Both the position numbers and the translations under genes were made by a program. Shown piece after piece: positions 17,463 to 25,573 of a DNA stretch of 64,000 bases (its first letter is position 1; each line of letters begins with the position of its first letter). The notes under the pieces were generated by a model, which was not told the DNA's origin, ran no database searches, and was given only the letters and a program-made list of their open reading frames with translations. Source of the DNA: Oscillospiraceae bacterium. GTDB lineage: Bacteria; Bacillota; Clostridia; Oscillospirales; Acutalibacteraceae. The DNA lies in contig JAISGQ010000021.1 of assembly GCA_031262985.1 (NCBI GenBank), positions 40,911-104,910 of the forward strand, given 5' to 3'.

Positions 17463-18901
17463 CATGGGAAACCGTAATGGGGCTGGAGGTTCACGTTGAG
17501 CTTGCCACAAAGTCCAAGATATTCTGCTCCTGCACAACCGAGTTCGGCGGAGAGGCGAACACTCACTGCTGTCCGATTTGCACGGGTATGCCCGGCACGC
17601 TCCCCGTACTCAACGAGAAGGTGCTGGAGTTCGCCCTGAAGGCGGGAATCGCCCTTAACTGCGACATAACGCGGTACAACAAGTTTGACAGGAAGAACTA
17701 CTTCTACCCAGATTTGCCCAAGGCATACCAGATTTCACAGCTCTACTTCCCCTTCGCGAAGAACGGCAAGGTGGAGATTACCACTAAGTCGGGAGAGAAA
17801 AAGACTATCGGCATCCACGAAATTCACATGGAGGAGGACGCGGGCAAGCTGATTCACTCCCCCTTCGGAGACGCTACCTACGCCGACTACAACCGCTGCG
17901 GAGTGCCGCTCATCGAGATTGTCTCAGAGCCTGATTTTCGCGGCAGTGACGAGGTTATAGCATACCTCGAGCAGGTTAAGTCAACGCTTGAGTATCTGGG
18001 AGTGTCCGACTGCAAGATGCAGGAGGGCTCAATGCGTGCAGACGTCAACCTCTCCGTTCGCCCTGTGGGGTCAAAGGAGTTCGGCACTCGAACCGAGATG
18101 AAGAACATCAACTCCTTCAAAGCTATCGAACACGCCATTGAGTTCGAGACGAAGCGGCAGATTGAGCTCCTCGAGAGCGGCGGCAGGGTAGTTCAGCAGA
18201 CGCGCCGCTGGGACGACAACAAGAGCAAGAGCTACGCCATGCGTTCTAAGGAGAACGCGCAGGACTACCGCTACTTCCCCGAGCCGGACATTCCTCCTAT
18301 CAGCGTGTCGGAGGAGCGTCTCGCCGCACTCAAGGCGGAGCAGCCCGAGCTTGCAGGTCCTAAGAAGCTTCGATATATCGAGCAGTTCGGTCTCTCCGAC
18401 TACCACGCCTCGATAATTACGCTCAACAAGAATATCGCGCGGATATTCGAGCAGACTGCCGAGCTGTGCGGCGAGCCGAAAGAGGTGTGCAACTGGATTA
18501 TCGGAAACGCCATGTACCTCATCAACGAGCGGTCGATGGAGCTGGGCGACGTGTCGCTCTCCCCTCGCGTGTTCGCGGAGTTTATTAAGGCTATCACCTC
18601 CGGCAAGATAAACAAGAGCGTGGGTAAAACTCTCTTTGAGGTTATATTTGATTCGGACGACAGCTTTGATATAGATAAGTATATTGCCGACAATCAGCTC
18701 GCCGTAATAGACGACGACGGAGCTATCTACGAGGTTGTGCAGGCGATTATCTCGGCTAATCCGCAGTCGGTGGAGCAGTACAAGGAGGGCAAGACTAAGG
18801 TCATGGCGTTCTTTGTGGGGCAGTGCATGAGGCAGCTCAAGGGCAAGGCGAATCCGGATAAGGTCAATAAGATTATAGTCGAGGAACTGGCGAAGCAGTG
18901 A
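17459..18901 (+). CDS. gatB: Aspartyl/glutamyl-tRNA amidotransferase subunit B
   Basis: 480 residues. It binds the mischarged tRNA and carries out the ATP-dependent amidation. It begins with the family hallmark GLEVHVELATKSKIFC; the zinc-site cysteines lie in CSCTTEFG and CCPICTGMPG, and FDRKNYFYPDLPK is the catalytic-site loop. The C-terminal helical and tail domains are present. Last gene of gatCAB; a disrupted multi-hairpin array begins about 80 bp after the stop. Confidence 0.98.
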   Translation: MTWETVMGLEVHVELATKSKIFCSCTTEFGGEANTHCCPICTGMPGTLPVLNEKVLEFALKAGIALNCDITRYNKFDRKNYFYPDLPKAYQISQLYFPFAKNGKVEITTKSGEKKTIGIHEIHMEEDAGKLIHSPFGDATYADYNRCGVPLIEIVSEPDFRGSDEVIAYLEQVKSTLEYLGVSDCKMQEGSMRADVNLSVRPVGSKEFGTRTEMKNINSFKAIEHAIEFETKRQIELLESGGRVVQQTRRWDDNKSKSYAMRSKENAQDYRYFPEPDIPPISVSEERLAALKAEQPELAGPKKLRYIEQFGLSDYHASIITLNKNIARIFEQTAELCGEPKEVCNWIIGNAMYLINERSMELGDVSLSPRVFAEFIKAITSGKINKSVGKTLFEVIFDSDDSFDIDKYIADNQLAVIDDDGAIYEVVQAIISANPQSVEQYKEGKTKVMAFFVGQCMRQLKGKANPDKVNKIIVEELAKQ

Positions 18902-19062
18902 GTTTGAGTTATAGTGATTCGGATATAGGCATTGACTATGTATGTCAAAATTAACTACGGTAAACTTTCGGTTATAAGTAGGTCGCAAGGCGACCTACAC
19001 AGGGGAACCCCCGACGAGGGTCCCATGCACCCTCACTGCGTTTTTCTGACGATAGGGGATTT

Positions 19063-19159
19063 TAAATTAACTTAGAAAACCTCCAATCAAAGCTCGAAAA
19101 AACTTTCGTATATGGATTTTTTGGGCTTTGATTGGCTTAGGGTTTCTTAGTTAATTTTA
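19063..19159 (+). repeat. Short inverted-repeat element S1
   Basis: About 97 bp. AAATTAACTTAGAAAAC at the left and GGTTTCTTAGTTAATTTT at the right form inverted ends; an inner stem CCAATCAAAGC / GCTTTGATTGG is perfect. Related to S2 and S3 but with a different inner stem sequence. It interrupts array H1. Confidence 0.75.
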
Positions 19160-19205
19160 AATGATTCGCACCTCTGCGGAGGGCGACTTAAGACTCTGTC
19201 CGATT

Positions 19206-19302
19206 CTAAATTAACTTAGAAAACAACAAAGAAAAGCGCGAAAAAGCTTTCGCATATGGGTTTTTTGGGCTTTTCTTGCATTGTTTTGTTAGTGAATTTT
19301 GA
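19206..19302 (+). repeat. Short inverted-repeat element S2
   Basis: AAATTAACTTAGAAAACAAC to TTGTTTTGTTAGTGAATTTT with inner stem AAGAAAAGC / GCTTTTCTT. Nearly identical to S3 (49315-49412) and in the same position of the host array, after the words CTGTCCGATTC. Confidence 0.8.
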
Positions 19303-19429
19303 ATGAAGAATACTGCAAGCCTTTACAAAGGCTTGACCTAAATTTTAACTCTTTGGCAACAGATTTAAGTTAAGTGTTTGACTTTTTGGCAACAGATTGT
19401 AGTTTGGTGTGGACTTGTTGGTGCGGACT

Positions 19430-20431
19430 TTACATCTTCTCCCACGCTCTCGGTATGTACAGCCGCGTGTACTCCTCCACCGCGAAGTGGTCGGTCATCG
19501 CCGCAATGTAGTCCACAGCCGCGCGTTCCGCTCCCTCATTTTCAATAATTGCCCCGTACTCACGGGGGATAAGCGAAGGATTGTCAAGGTAGGCGGCAAA
19601 CAGCGTCTGCACAAGCAGAACCGCCTTCCCCTCCTCCCCCTTGGCAATGGGGTTTTTGTAGACATTCTCAAACATGAACTCGTGAAGCTCCGAAAACGCC
19701 GCGCCGACATCGGGAGCTAATTTTATCTCACGCTCCGTACTGCTCTCAATTACGGAGTGTATAAGCGTATTTATCCGCTCACTGTGACTGTTTCCGATAA
19801 CACGTCGTATGTGAAGCGGAATATCCTCGTTCCTCATGATTCCCGCCCGCAGGCTGTCGTCTATATCATGGCTTATGTAGGCAATTCTGTCGGAGAGACG
19901 CACTACCTTACCCTCAAGCGTGTACGCCTCCTCACCTTTTGTGTGGTGTACAATGCTGTCGCGTACCTCGTCGGTGAGGTTCAGCCCCCTGCCGTCGTTC
20001 TCCAGCACGTCTACTACCCGAAGGCTCTGCTCGTAGTGGGTGAACCCGAAGGAGGAGACAGCCGCCAAAGCGCGTTCTCCCGCGTGTCCGAAAGGAGTGT
20101 GACCTAAGTCGTGTCCTAACGCCGCCGCCTCCGTCAAGTCCTCATTGAGGCGGAGCGAACGGGCGATGGTACGCGCAATCTGTGACGCCTCCAAGGTGTG
20201 TGTCAGGCGCGTCCTGTAGTGGTCGCCCGAGGGAGCAAGGTACACCTGCGTCTTGTGCTTTAGCCGCCGAAACGACTTGCTGTGGATAATCCTGTCCCTG
20301 TCGCGCTGAAAATCGGTGCGTATCTCGCATTTCTTCTCCTCCCTCAGCCGACCTCTCGTGCTGTCGGCGAAGGCGGCGTAGGGAGCAAGCACCGCGCGTT
20401 CGATTTGCTCCGTGCGTTCTCTTATATTCAA
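19430..20431 (-). CDS. dGTP triphosphohydrolase-like HD protein
   Basis: 333 residues from TTG 20431, chosen because AGAGAGGTG lies 8 bp upstream and the sequence NIRERTEQIE matches the usual start of the family. An upstream ATG at 20575 would overlap the preceding gene and add 48 residues without family similarity. It belongs to the HD superfamily that hydrolyses dNTPs to nucleoside and triphosphate. Metal ligands: H in THTLEAS and HD in GHDLGHTPFGHAGE, with the Asp in LSDRIAYISHDIDD. The FRRLKHKTQVYLAPSGDHYR segment is typical. Predicted dNTP-pool control; substrate specificity not visible. Confidence 0.92.
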   Translation of the reverse strand: MNIRERTEQIERAVLAPYAAFADSTRGRLREEKKCEIRTDFQRDRDRIIHSKSFRRLKHKTQVYLAPSGDHYRTRLTHTLEASQIARTIARSLRLNEDLTEAAALGHDLGHTPFGHAGERALAAVSSFGFTHYEQSLRVVDVLENDGRGLNLTDEVRDSIVHHTKGEEAYTLEGKVVRLSDRIAYISHDIDDSLRAGIMRNEDIPLHIRRVIGNSHSERINTLIHSVIESSTEREIKLAPDVGAAFSELHEFMFENVYKNPIAKGEEGKAVLLVQTLFAAYLDNPSLIPREYGAIIENEGAERAAVDYIAAMTDHFAVEEYTRLYIPRAWEKM

Positions 20432-20558
20432 GCGGTGTTCACCTCTCTGACTGTGGGTAGGAGTAATAAGTTGCTGTAATGGCGGCGGAGTATTAGTCTC
20501 TTGTAGTACATCTACATATACGCCGTCTTTCGCCGCAATCCCTTTGTTTTTTTGAAAA

Positions 20559-21206
20559 TTATTCGGAAAATTCATAATATTCGGAGGAGATGTAGTTCTC
20601 CTTCACCTCCGCGTTAGTTGCGTCGGCGAGCTTTTGTCTGAAATTCGGGAGGAGAGAGGGAGCTATGTGGAAGATAATCTCCACCTGCTCGAGGAACTCG
20701 GTCTTGTCGATTACTCCTCCGCAGTCGGAAATGAGGGTGCTGACGGGAGTATACCTGCCGTAGCCGCACAGTATGCTGTAGGTGTCACACATACGCATTA
20801 CTACTGCCTCTCCGCACTCCACGGCGAGGGCGGCGGCTCGTGAGTAGGCGCGGACAAGTCCTCCTGTGCCGAGCAGCACACCGCCGAAGTAGCGGACTAC
20901 GGCGACGGCGGCGTCTGTCACTTCTGATTTGGTGAGTACTCCGAGCGTGGGCATACCGGCACTGCCTGAAGGTTCGCCGTCGTCGGAGAAGCGGAAGATA
21001 TTCCCCTCGCGCAGGCGGTAGGCGTAGACGCAGTGTCTCGCGTCCCAGTACTCCGAGCGGATTTCGGCTATGAAGCTAAGGGCTTCCTCCTCGGTTTTTA
21101 CTGGCTTAATGAAGCCGATAAAGCGGGATTTTTTCTCTGTGAACTCGTCGTGGGCGGCGCGGCGTACAGTTTTGTACTCCGCACCGACTTGGTTTTCTCC
21201 GCTCAT
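20559..21206 (-). CDS. YigZ/IMPACT family protein
   Basis: 215 residues from ATG 21206, with GAGGTG 5 bp upstream. The N-terminal IMPACT domain has EKKSRFIGFIKPV, DARHCVYAYR, FSDDGEPSGSAGMP and the VVRYFGGVLLGTGGLVRAYS signature; the C-terminal DUF1949 domain covers residues ~135-205. The family is widespread and linked to translation or proteolysis control, but its biochemical role in bacteria is not settled. A multi-hairpin array starts 18 bp upstream of the start codon. Confidence 0.92.
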   Translation of the reverse strand: MSGENQVGAEYKTVRRAAHDEFTEKKSRFIGFIKPVKTEEEALSFIAEIRSEYWDARHCVYAYRLREGNIFRFSDDGEPSGSAGMPTLGVLTKSEVTDAAVAVVRYFGGVLLGTGGLVRAYSRAAALAVECGEAVVMRMCDTYSILCGYGRYTPVSTLISDCGGVIDKTEFLEQVEIIFHIAPSLLPNFRQKLADATNAEVKENYISSEYYEFSE

Positions 21207-21224
21207 ACACACACCTCATAACTA

Positions 21225-21482
21225 AAATTTGTTGCCAAAGAGACAAACTCCAACTGTAATCTGTTGCCAAAGACTGAGAATTTGGGTCAAGCCTTTGTAA
21301 AGGCTTGCGGGTTGTTAGGGCAGAGCCCTGACTCGCTCTCCGCAGAGAGCGAAATTCTCTTATCGTCAGAAAAACGCAGGAGGGGTAGGAAAATGTCCCC
21401 CTGGACATTTTCCTTAGGGGAACCCTCGTCGGGGGTTCCCCTGTATAGGTCGCCGAGCGACCTATAGGGCGTCCCCGTTAGG
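21225..21482 (+). repeat. Multi-hairpin array H2
   Basis: A full copy. Two iterons (TTGTTGCCAAAGA, ATCTGTTGCCAAAGA) are followed by hairpins CAAGCCTTTGTAAAGGCTTG, TTAGGGC-AGA-GCCCTGA, TCGCTCTCCGCAGAGAGCGA, AAAATGTCC-CCCT-GGACATTTT, GGGGAACCC-TCGTCGG-GGGTTCCCC and TAGGTCGC-CGA-GCGACCTA. It then runs into a degenerate tandem region. Confidence 0.9.
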
Positions 21483-21830
21483 AAAACCCGCGTTCACCTA
21501 AAGTTGCGTAGGTTACTGAAACCTCAGCGTTCGCCCCACGCGTCCCCGTCAGAAAAGCTTGCGTTCACCTAAAATTGCGTAGGTTACTGAAATCAAAGTG
21601 TTCGCCCTGCCGCCTGCTCCTCCTCCACCCGCCATTCAGAAGCTGTAGGAGCAACCCCTGCGTTCGCCCCACGCGTCCCCGTTAGGCAGAGCCTGCATCC
21701 CCCTCACATTGCGTAGGCTACTGAAATCAGAGCGTTTGCCCGCCTACTCCTCCTCCACCCGCTATTCAGGAGCTGTAGGAGCAACCCCAGCGTTCGCCCT
21801 CTGCGTCCTCCCCCAAGATACGACAAATAA
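21483..21830 (+). repeat. Degenerate tandem units after H2
   Basis: Three imperfect units share GCGTTCACCTAAA.TTGCGTAGG.TACTGAAA and a CGCGTCCCCGTT/C end (starts near 21482, 21543 and 21675). Units two and three carry an extra ~60 bp block ending GCTGTAGGAGCAACCCC. The same GCGTAGGTTACTGAAA word follows H6 at about 60065. No gene is seen. Confidence 0.65.
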
Positions 21831-21907
21831 GGCGACACATCACGGTTTTTCAAAAAATCAGAAAAACCGAACAGTGTTGCCCTATGTATATAGCTATTAT
21901 ATACACT

Positions 21908-21966
21908 TTGTCAACTGTCAACTGTCACTTGTCAACTGTCAACTGTCAACTGTCAACTGTCAACTG
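21908..21966 (-). repeat. CAGTTGACA/CAAGTGACA repeats after rpmE
   Basis: About eight 7-bp units of CAACTGT, with one CACTTGT variant. They begin 7 bp past the rpmE stop when read on the minus strand. No strong hairpin terminator was seen beyond them here. Confidence 0.8.
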
Positions 21967-21972
21967 ACGTTA

Positions 21973-22176
21973 TTAGTCGTCGAGATTGAAACGCTTCTTA
22001 AATCTGCCGACCTTTCCGCCTGTATCAACCAGCTTCTGCTTGCCTGTGAAGAACGGATGGCACTTCGAGCAAATTTCAACGCGGATGCCGCTCTTTGTCG
22101 AGCCTGTCTCAATGACATTTCCGCAAGCGCAGGTCACGGTAGTCTGATTGTAGTTAGGATGAAGATTCTCTTTCAC
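21973..22176 (-). CDS. rpmE: 50S ribosomal protein L31, zinc-binding form
   Basis: 67 residues. It bridges the 50S and 30S subunits. The four zinc-binding Cys of the C+ type are present as CACG and [13 protein letters not shown], so this is the zinc-dependent paralog rather than the zinc-free one. It has its own promoter (22233-22261) and no neighbours in operon. Confidence 0.97.
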   Translation of the reverse strand: MKENLHPNYNQTTVTCACGNVIETGSTKSGIRVEICSKCHPFFTGKQKLVDTGGKVGRFKKRFNLDD

Positions 22177-22232
22177 TGTATTACACCTCTTTTAAAGTAA
22201 ACTGTTTTAACTAAAACTATAATTGCCGATTC

Positions 22233-22261
22233 ATTATAAAGGCATTATGGAGAAATTGCAA
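22233..22261 (-). promoter_or_regulatory. Promoter of rpmE
   Basis: On the minus strand TTGCAA (22256-22261), 17 bp, TATAAT (22233-22238). Confidence 0.7.
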
Positions 22262-22321
22262 TACTTTTTTTGAGCAGAGAGCAAATTTCTCTGTTTTTGT
22301 GTAAATTTATATACTCCTTAC

Positions 22322-22350
22322 TTGATTTACTCCCTGTTTTATCGTAGAAT
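22322..22350 (+). promoter_or_regulatory. Promoter of rpe
   Basis: TTGATT (22322-22327), 17 bp, TAGAAT (22345-22350), 45 bp before the rpe ATG. Confidence 0.6.
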
Positions 22351-22395
22351 AAATAGCAGTTGTTACCATGTACATGAAAGGGTTGATTTTATACA

Positions 22396-23061
22396 ATGGC
22401 ACACATAGCTCCGTCTATACTCTCCGCCGACTTCACCAAACTGGGCGAGGAGCTTCGGCGGCTTTCCTGCATGGGAGTAAAATATGTTCACATAGATATT
22501 ATGGACGGTAATTTTGTGCCTAACATAACCTTCGGCTACAATATGGTGTCCGCACTCGCGCCGCTCAAGGGAGATATGATTTTCGACGTTCACCTAATGA
22601 TAAACAATCCCCATTTCTATATAGAGCAGTTCGCAAAGGCAGGCTCGGACTTCATCACAGTACACATTGAAGCTTGTGAGGACGTGCCGCAGTGCCTTTC
22701 TCTGATAAGGGAGAGCGGCAAGCTTGCGGGAGTTTCCATCAAGCCGAACACGGCGGCTTCGGAGCTTGCCCCCTACCTCGGGATGTTCGATTTGTGCCTT
22801 GTTATGACAGTAGAGCCGGGGTTCGGAGGGCAAAGTATGATTGAGCCGTGCCTATCAAAGATAGAGGAGATTAAATCCATGCTGCGGGAACGTGACCTCC
22901 CCGACATTCTCTACTCGGTGGACGGAGGAGTAACCCTCGAAAACGCGGCGAAAACCGCACAGAGCGGCGCGGATATTATAGTTGCGGGCAACGCGCTCTA
23001 CTCCTCTGCGGATATGGAGAAGCGGTTCGCGGAGCTGTCGGAAAAAGTGAAGGAGAAGTAA
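22396..23061 (+). CDS. rpe: Ribulose-phosphate 3-epimerase
   Basis: 221 residues, normal length. It interconverts ribulose 5-phosphate and xylulose 5-phosphate in the pentose phosphate pathway. A TIM barrel with the metal-binding and catalytic residues in PSILSADF, HIDIMDGNFVPN, DVHLMINNP, MTVEPGFGGQ and the phosphate-binding VDGGV...AGNALY. The DUF4177 gene starts 4 bp after its stop, so the two form an operon that may extend to rnfC. Confidence 0.97.
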   Translation: MAHIAPSILSADFTKLGEELRRLSCMGVKYVHIDIMDGNFVPNITFGYNMVSALAPLKGDMIFDVHLMINNPHFYIEQFAKAGSDFITVHIEACEDVPQCLSLIRESGKLAGVSIKPNTAASELAPYLGMFDLCLVMTVEPGFGGQSMIEPCLSKIEEIKSMLRERDLPDILYSVDGGVTLENAAKTAQSGADIIVAGNALYSSADMEKRFAELSEKVKEK

Positions 23062-23065
23062 GCTT

Positions 23066-23242
23066 ATGCAGTGGGAGTATAAAACCTTGAACTTTACGCC
23101 ACTTGAGGGCGATGACGAGTATATCACAAATATGTTCAATAGCTTCGGAGCGGAAAAATGGGAGCTTGTCTCCTGCTTTACTACGACAGACGGATTCGGC
23201 ACAAGAATCATTCGCGCGGTTTTCAAGAGACCGAAGCAGTAA
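23066..23242 (+). CDS. DUF4177-like small protein
   Basis: 58 residues: ATG at 23066, stop TAA at 23240-23242. AAGGAGAAG just inside the end of rpe serves as ribosome site. The pattern MQWEYKTLNF...FNSFGAEKWELVSCF...RAVFKRPK is that of DUF4177, a very short domain of unknown function that starts with W-E-Y-K and has a central GWELV-like motif. It is followed 40 bp later by rnfC in the same direction. Confidence 0.8.
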   Translation: MQWEYKTLNFTPLEGDDEYITNMFNSFGAEKWELVSCFTTTDGFGTRIIRAVFKRPKQ

Positions 23243-23282
23243 GTAATTCTGCAATCATACAAGAAGGGAGGACGGCAATCAC

Positions 23283-24530
23283 ATGGACAAGCTAAAATGC
23301 CGCGGAGCTGTGATAAATCAGCACAAGCAACCCGCATACGGCAACAAAATACTGCGACTGCCGCCGCCTCCTCAGCTTATCGTGCCGCTCTACAACTTCG
23401 AGAGCGGAGCAATGCTCCCTACCGCGCGTGTAGGGGAGACGGTGGCGAAACACGCGGTGCTTGCCCACTCGAAAAACAAGGCGTCGGTAGTAATAGCCCC
23501 TGCGTCGGGGCGGCTGGTTGCCATAGAGCGAATCAACCACCCTATCATGGGTTCGGTTTTAGCGGCGTTCATGCGAACTGACAGCAGAATCCCGCCTGTT
23601 CCGCCCGTGCCGCACAATCTATCTGCTATGACTGCCGAGGGGATACTAAAGGCGGTACGCATTGCGAACATCATTGACGAGACTGACGGTATGCCGGTGT
23701 ACCACAAGCTCCTTCGCGCTGTGGAGGAGAAGGTTCTGCTACTCATTGCCGACTGCATTGACGACACTCCTTACATCAGCAGCGCGTTAAAGACGGTGCA
23801 GGACCACGGCGATTTATGCGCTGACGGCGTGTCGGTGGTACTGAAATTACTCGGCGGAGGAAAGGCAACTCTCGCGTTCTTCAACTCCGGCGGGATAGAC
23901 ACGGAGGAGCTTTTATTCAAAATCGGCTTTATGAACACAGTGGAGCTGACAGGCGGCTACCCCGCGTGGTTCTCCTTCAAGCGGCACTATGCGAACGAAA
24001 AGCACATACGGCTGGGAGTTCAGGCACTTCGCTCTATCTCCCTCGCGGTGAGAGACGGAATACCGCAGACTGAGTTTATGGTAACGGTGGGTGGAGACTG
24101 TGTCTCCACGCCGACTAATGTCATTGCCTCCACGGGTACTACTGTGGGCAACTTGCTTCACAAGGTGGGGCTGTCGTCTACTCCACGGTACATTGTGCTG
24201 GGAGACACGATGACAGGCGCGGCAGTGACCTCGCTTGACACTCCTGTGTTTCCGGGGATTCGGGGAGTTACCGCGATGTCGGGAGTACAGAAAGTTCCTA
24301 CTACTGCGTGTATTGGGTGCGGGGCTTGCAGTGCGGTATGTCCGCATATGCTGTTTCCGTCTGAGGCTAACAGGATGTACGAGCAGGGGATGACTGCGCT
24401 TGCTGCCTCCTACGGGGCGAATAGGTGCGTAGGATGCGGGGCGTGCAGTGCGGTGTGCCCGTCGGGGATTGAGCTGTCGGAGATTATGCTACTGCTGCTT
24501 GAGGGCGAGAGAGCGCGGACGGCGGACTAA
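23283..24530 (+). CDS. RnfC-like subunit with altered nucleotide site
   Basis: 415 residues. The order of domains fits RnfC: an N-terminal barrel-sandwich domain (~1-100), a Rossmann-like domain, a SLBB-like segment (VGGDCVSTPTNVIASTGT) and two 4Fe-4S sites (Cys343/346/349/353 and Cys382/385/388/392). In canonical RnfC a glycine-rich GIVGLGGAAFPT motif binds FMN/NADH; the aligned stretch here (residues ~130-140) is IIDETDGMPVY, and the following INGAECEPY motif is ADCIDDTPY. Both are degraded, so NADH oxidation seems unlikely. Normal RnfC length varies (about 435 residues or more). It is followed by two inverted hairpin arrays before the rnfD-like gene. RnfC ancestry is firm, function is open. 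Confidence 0.85.
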   Translation: MDKLKCRGAVINQHKQPAYGNKILRLPPPPQLIVPLYNFESGAMLPTARVGETVAKHAVLAHSKNKASVVIAPASGRLVAIERINHPIMGSVLAAFMRTDSRIPPVPPVPHNLSAMTAEGILKAVRIANIIDETDGMPVYHKLLRAVEEKVLLLIADCIDDTPYISSALKTVQDHGDLCADGVSVVLKLLGGGKATLAFFNSGGIDTEELLFKIGFMNTVELTGGYPAWFSFKRHYANEKHIRLGVQALRSISLAVRDGIPQTEFMVTVGGDCVSTPTNVIASTGTTVGNLLHKVGLSSTPRYIVLGDTMTGAAVTSLDTPVFPGIRGVTAMSGVQKVPTTACIGCGACSAVCPHMLFPSEANRMYEQGMTALAASYGANRCVGCGACSAVCPSGIELSEIMLLLLEGERARTAD

Positions 24531-24544
24531 TGCAACGCACAGGC

Positions 24545-24838
24545 TGAAAGCTGTTGCCAAAGAGTTGCCCACACAACTACAATCTGTTGCCAAGGCGGCA
24601 ACACACAACTACAATCTGTTGCCAAAGACTGAGAATTTGGGTCAAGCCTTTTTAAAGGCTTGCAGGTTCTTAGGACGGCGTCCTAAGTCGCTCTCCGCAG
24701 AGAGCGAAATCCTTTATCGTCAGAAAAACGCAGGAAGGTAGGCGAAAATGTCCCTAAGGACATTTTCCCGTAGGAAACCCTCGTCGGGGGTTTCCTGTAT
24801 AGGTCGCCTTGCGACCTATAGGGCATCCCCGTTAGGCA
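24545..24838 (+). repeat. Multi-hairpin array H3, left arm of an inverted pair
   Basis: Three CTGTTGCCAA iterons, then CAAGCCTTTTTAAAGGCTTG, TTAGGAC-GGC-GTCCTAA, TCGCTCTCCGCAGAGAGCGA, AAAATGTCC-CTAA-GGACATTTT, GGAAACCC-TCGTCGG-GGGTTTCC and TATAGGTCGC-CTT-GCGACCTATA. Relative to H2 the second and fifth stems change on both arms. It starts 15 bp after the rnfC stop. Confidence 0.9.
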
Positions 24839-25327
24839 GACTTGAGTTGACCTCACGCTACGGAGGCTACCGTAATGTGTGATAAACACAAGTTTATATA
24901 ATACAGGTTCGCAGGTTCTGCTCACCTAATTTCGATAACCCCCATTCGATAACCTCCATTCTGAGGTCTCGATAATGCGAGGGAGACGAAAGTTTATATA
25001 TATGCTCCGCAAGTGATACTTGCCTAAACTCGTAAACCTCAATGATGTTAGATAAACGCGAGTTTATCTAACTGAGCGACAGGCTGTAGGTCGCAGGTGC
25101 TACTTCACCCTAAATTCAGTAGCCTGAATTTAAAAACTCCCGTAAGGTGCGGTCAACGCACGTTTATAGAATATATGTCACAAGCTCTACTACCTCTGCC
25201 TCAGTAACCTCCGTAACGTGAGGTTCAACGAAAGTTTATCTAACCGAGCGACAATCTGTAGGTCGCAAGCTATGTTCACTCTGCTCTCAGTAACCTCCGT
25301 AATTTCAGTTCAACGCAGGTCTTTCTA
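24839..25327 (+). repeat. Degenerate repeats between arrays H3 and H4
   Basis: About 490 bp without a gene. Imperfect units of roughly 100-130 bp share AACCTC.GTAA.GTGAGGTTCAACG.AAGTTTAT, followed in some by CTAAC.GAGCGACA..CTGTAGGTCGCA. Best visible at 25015-25125 and 25195-25300. Several sub-palindromes (GATAAACGCGAGTTTATC) occur. Confidence 0.65.
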
Positions 25328-25543
25328 ACGGGGTTCCCCTGCGGAAAAAATGTCCTTAGGGACATTTTTTCCTACCCCCTCCTGCGTTTTCGAACGATTA
25401 GAGAGTTTCGCTCTCTGCGGAGAGCGACTTAGGGCTCTGCCCTAAGAACCCGCAAGCCTTTGAAAAGGCTTGACCTAAACTTTTGCCTCCTTGGCAACAG
25501 ATTTTAGTTGTGTGCGTTGCCTCCTTGGCAACAGATTGCAGTT
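25328..25543 (-). repeat. Multi-hairpin array H4, right arm of an inverted pair
   Basis: Minus-oriented copy ending 30 bp before the rnfD-like start. It has half of the GGGGAACCC stem, AAAAAATGTCC-TTAG-GGACATTTTTT, TCGCTCTCTGCGGAGAGCGA, TTAGGGC-TCT-GCCCTAA, CAAGCCTTTGAAAAGGCTTG and two TTGGCAACAGATT iterons. The TAGGTCGC hairpin is missing. H3 and H4 point toward each other. Confidence 0.88.
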
Positions 25544-25573
25544 ATCTGTAAATTAACGAAAGGAGAACTCAGC

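Larger units (their letters stand above)
18979..19405 (-). repeat. Multi-hairpin array H1, degenerate and interrupted
   Basis: Minus-oriented copy between gatB and the dGTPase-like gene. Visible parts in order: TAGGTCGC-AAG-GCGACCTA (18979-18997), an eroded GGGGAACCC stem, CTGCGTTTTTCTGACGATA, an eroded GCACCTCTGCGGAGGGC stem, CAAGCCTTTACAAAGGCTTG (~19314-19333) and two TTGGCAACAGATT direct repeats to about 19405. Short elements S1 and S2 are inserted in it. Gene-free region 18902-19429 is essentially this repeat. Confidence 0.8.

Noticed and set aside
18071..18988. Minus-strand 305-codon frame over gatB
   Set aside because: Antisense shadow of a well-conserved gatB with no similarity to known proteins.
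20432..20575. Longer dGTPase-like protein starting at 20575
   Set aside because: The extra 48 residues lack family similarity and overlap the YigZ gene; TTG 20431 has a good ribosome site.
21908..21966. CRISPR-like array
   Set aside because: Units are only 7 bp, with no spacers and no cas genes nearby.
24839..25327. Degenerate rnfG pseudogene between rnfC and rnfD
   Set aside because: No reading frame or protein similarity was seen in any frame; the DNA consists of repeats, and rnfG would be expected between D and E instead.
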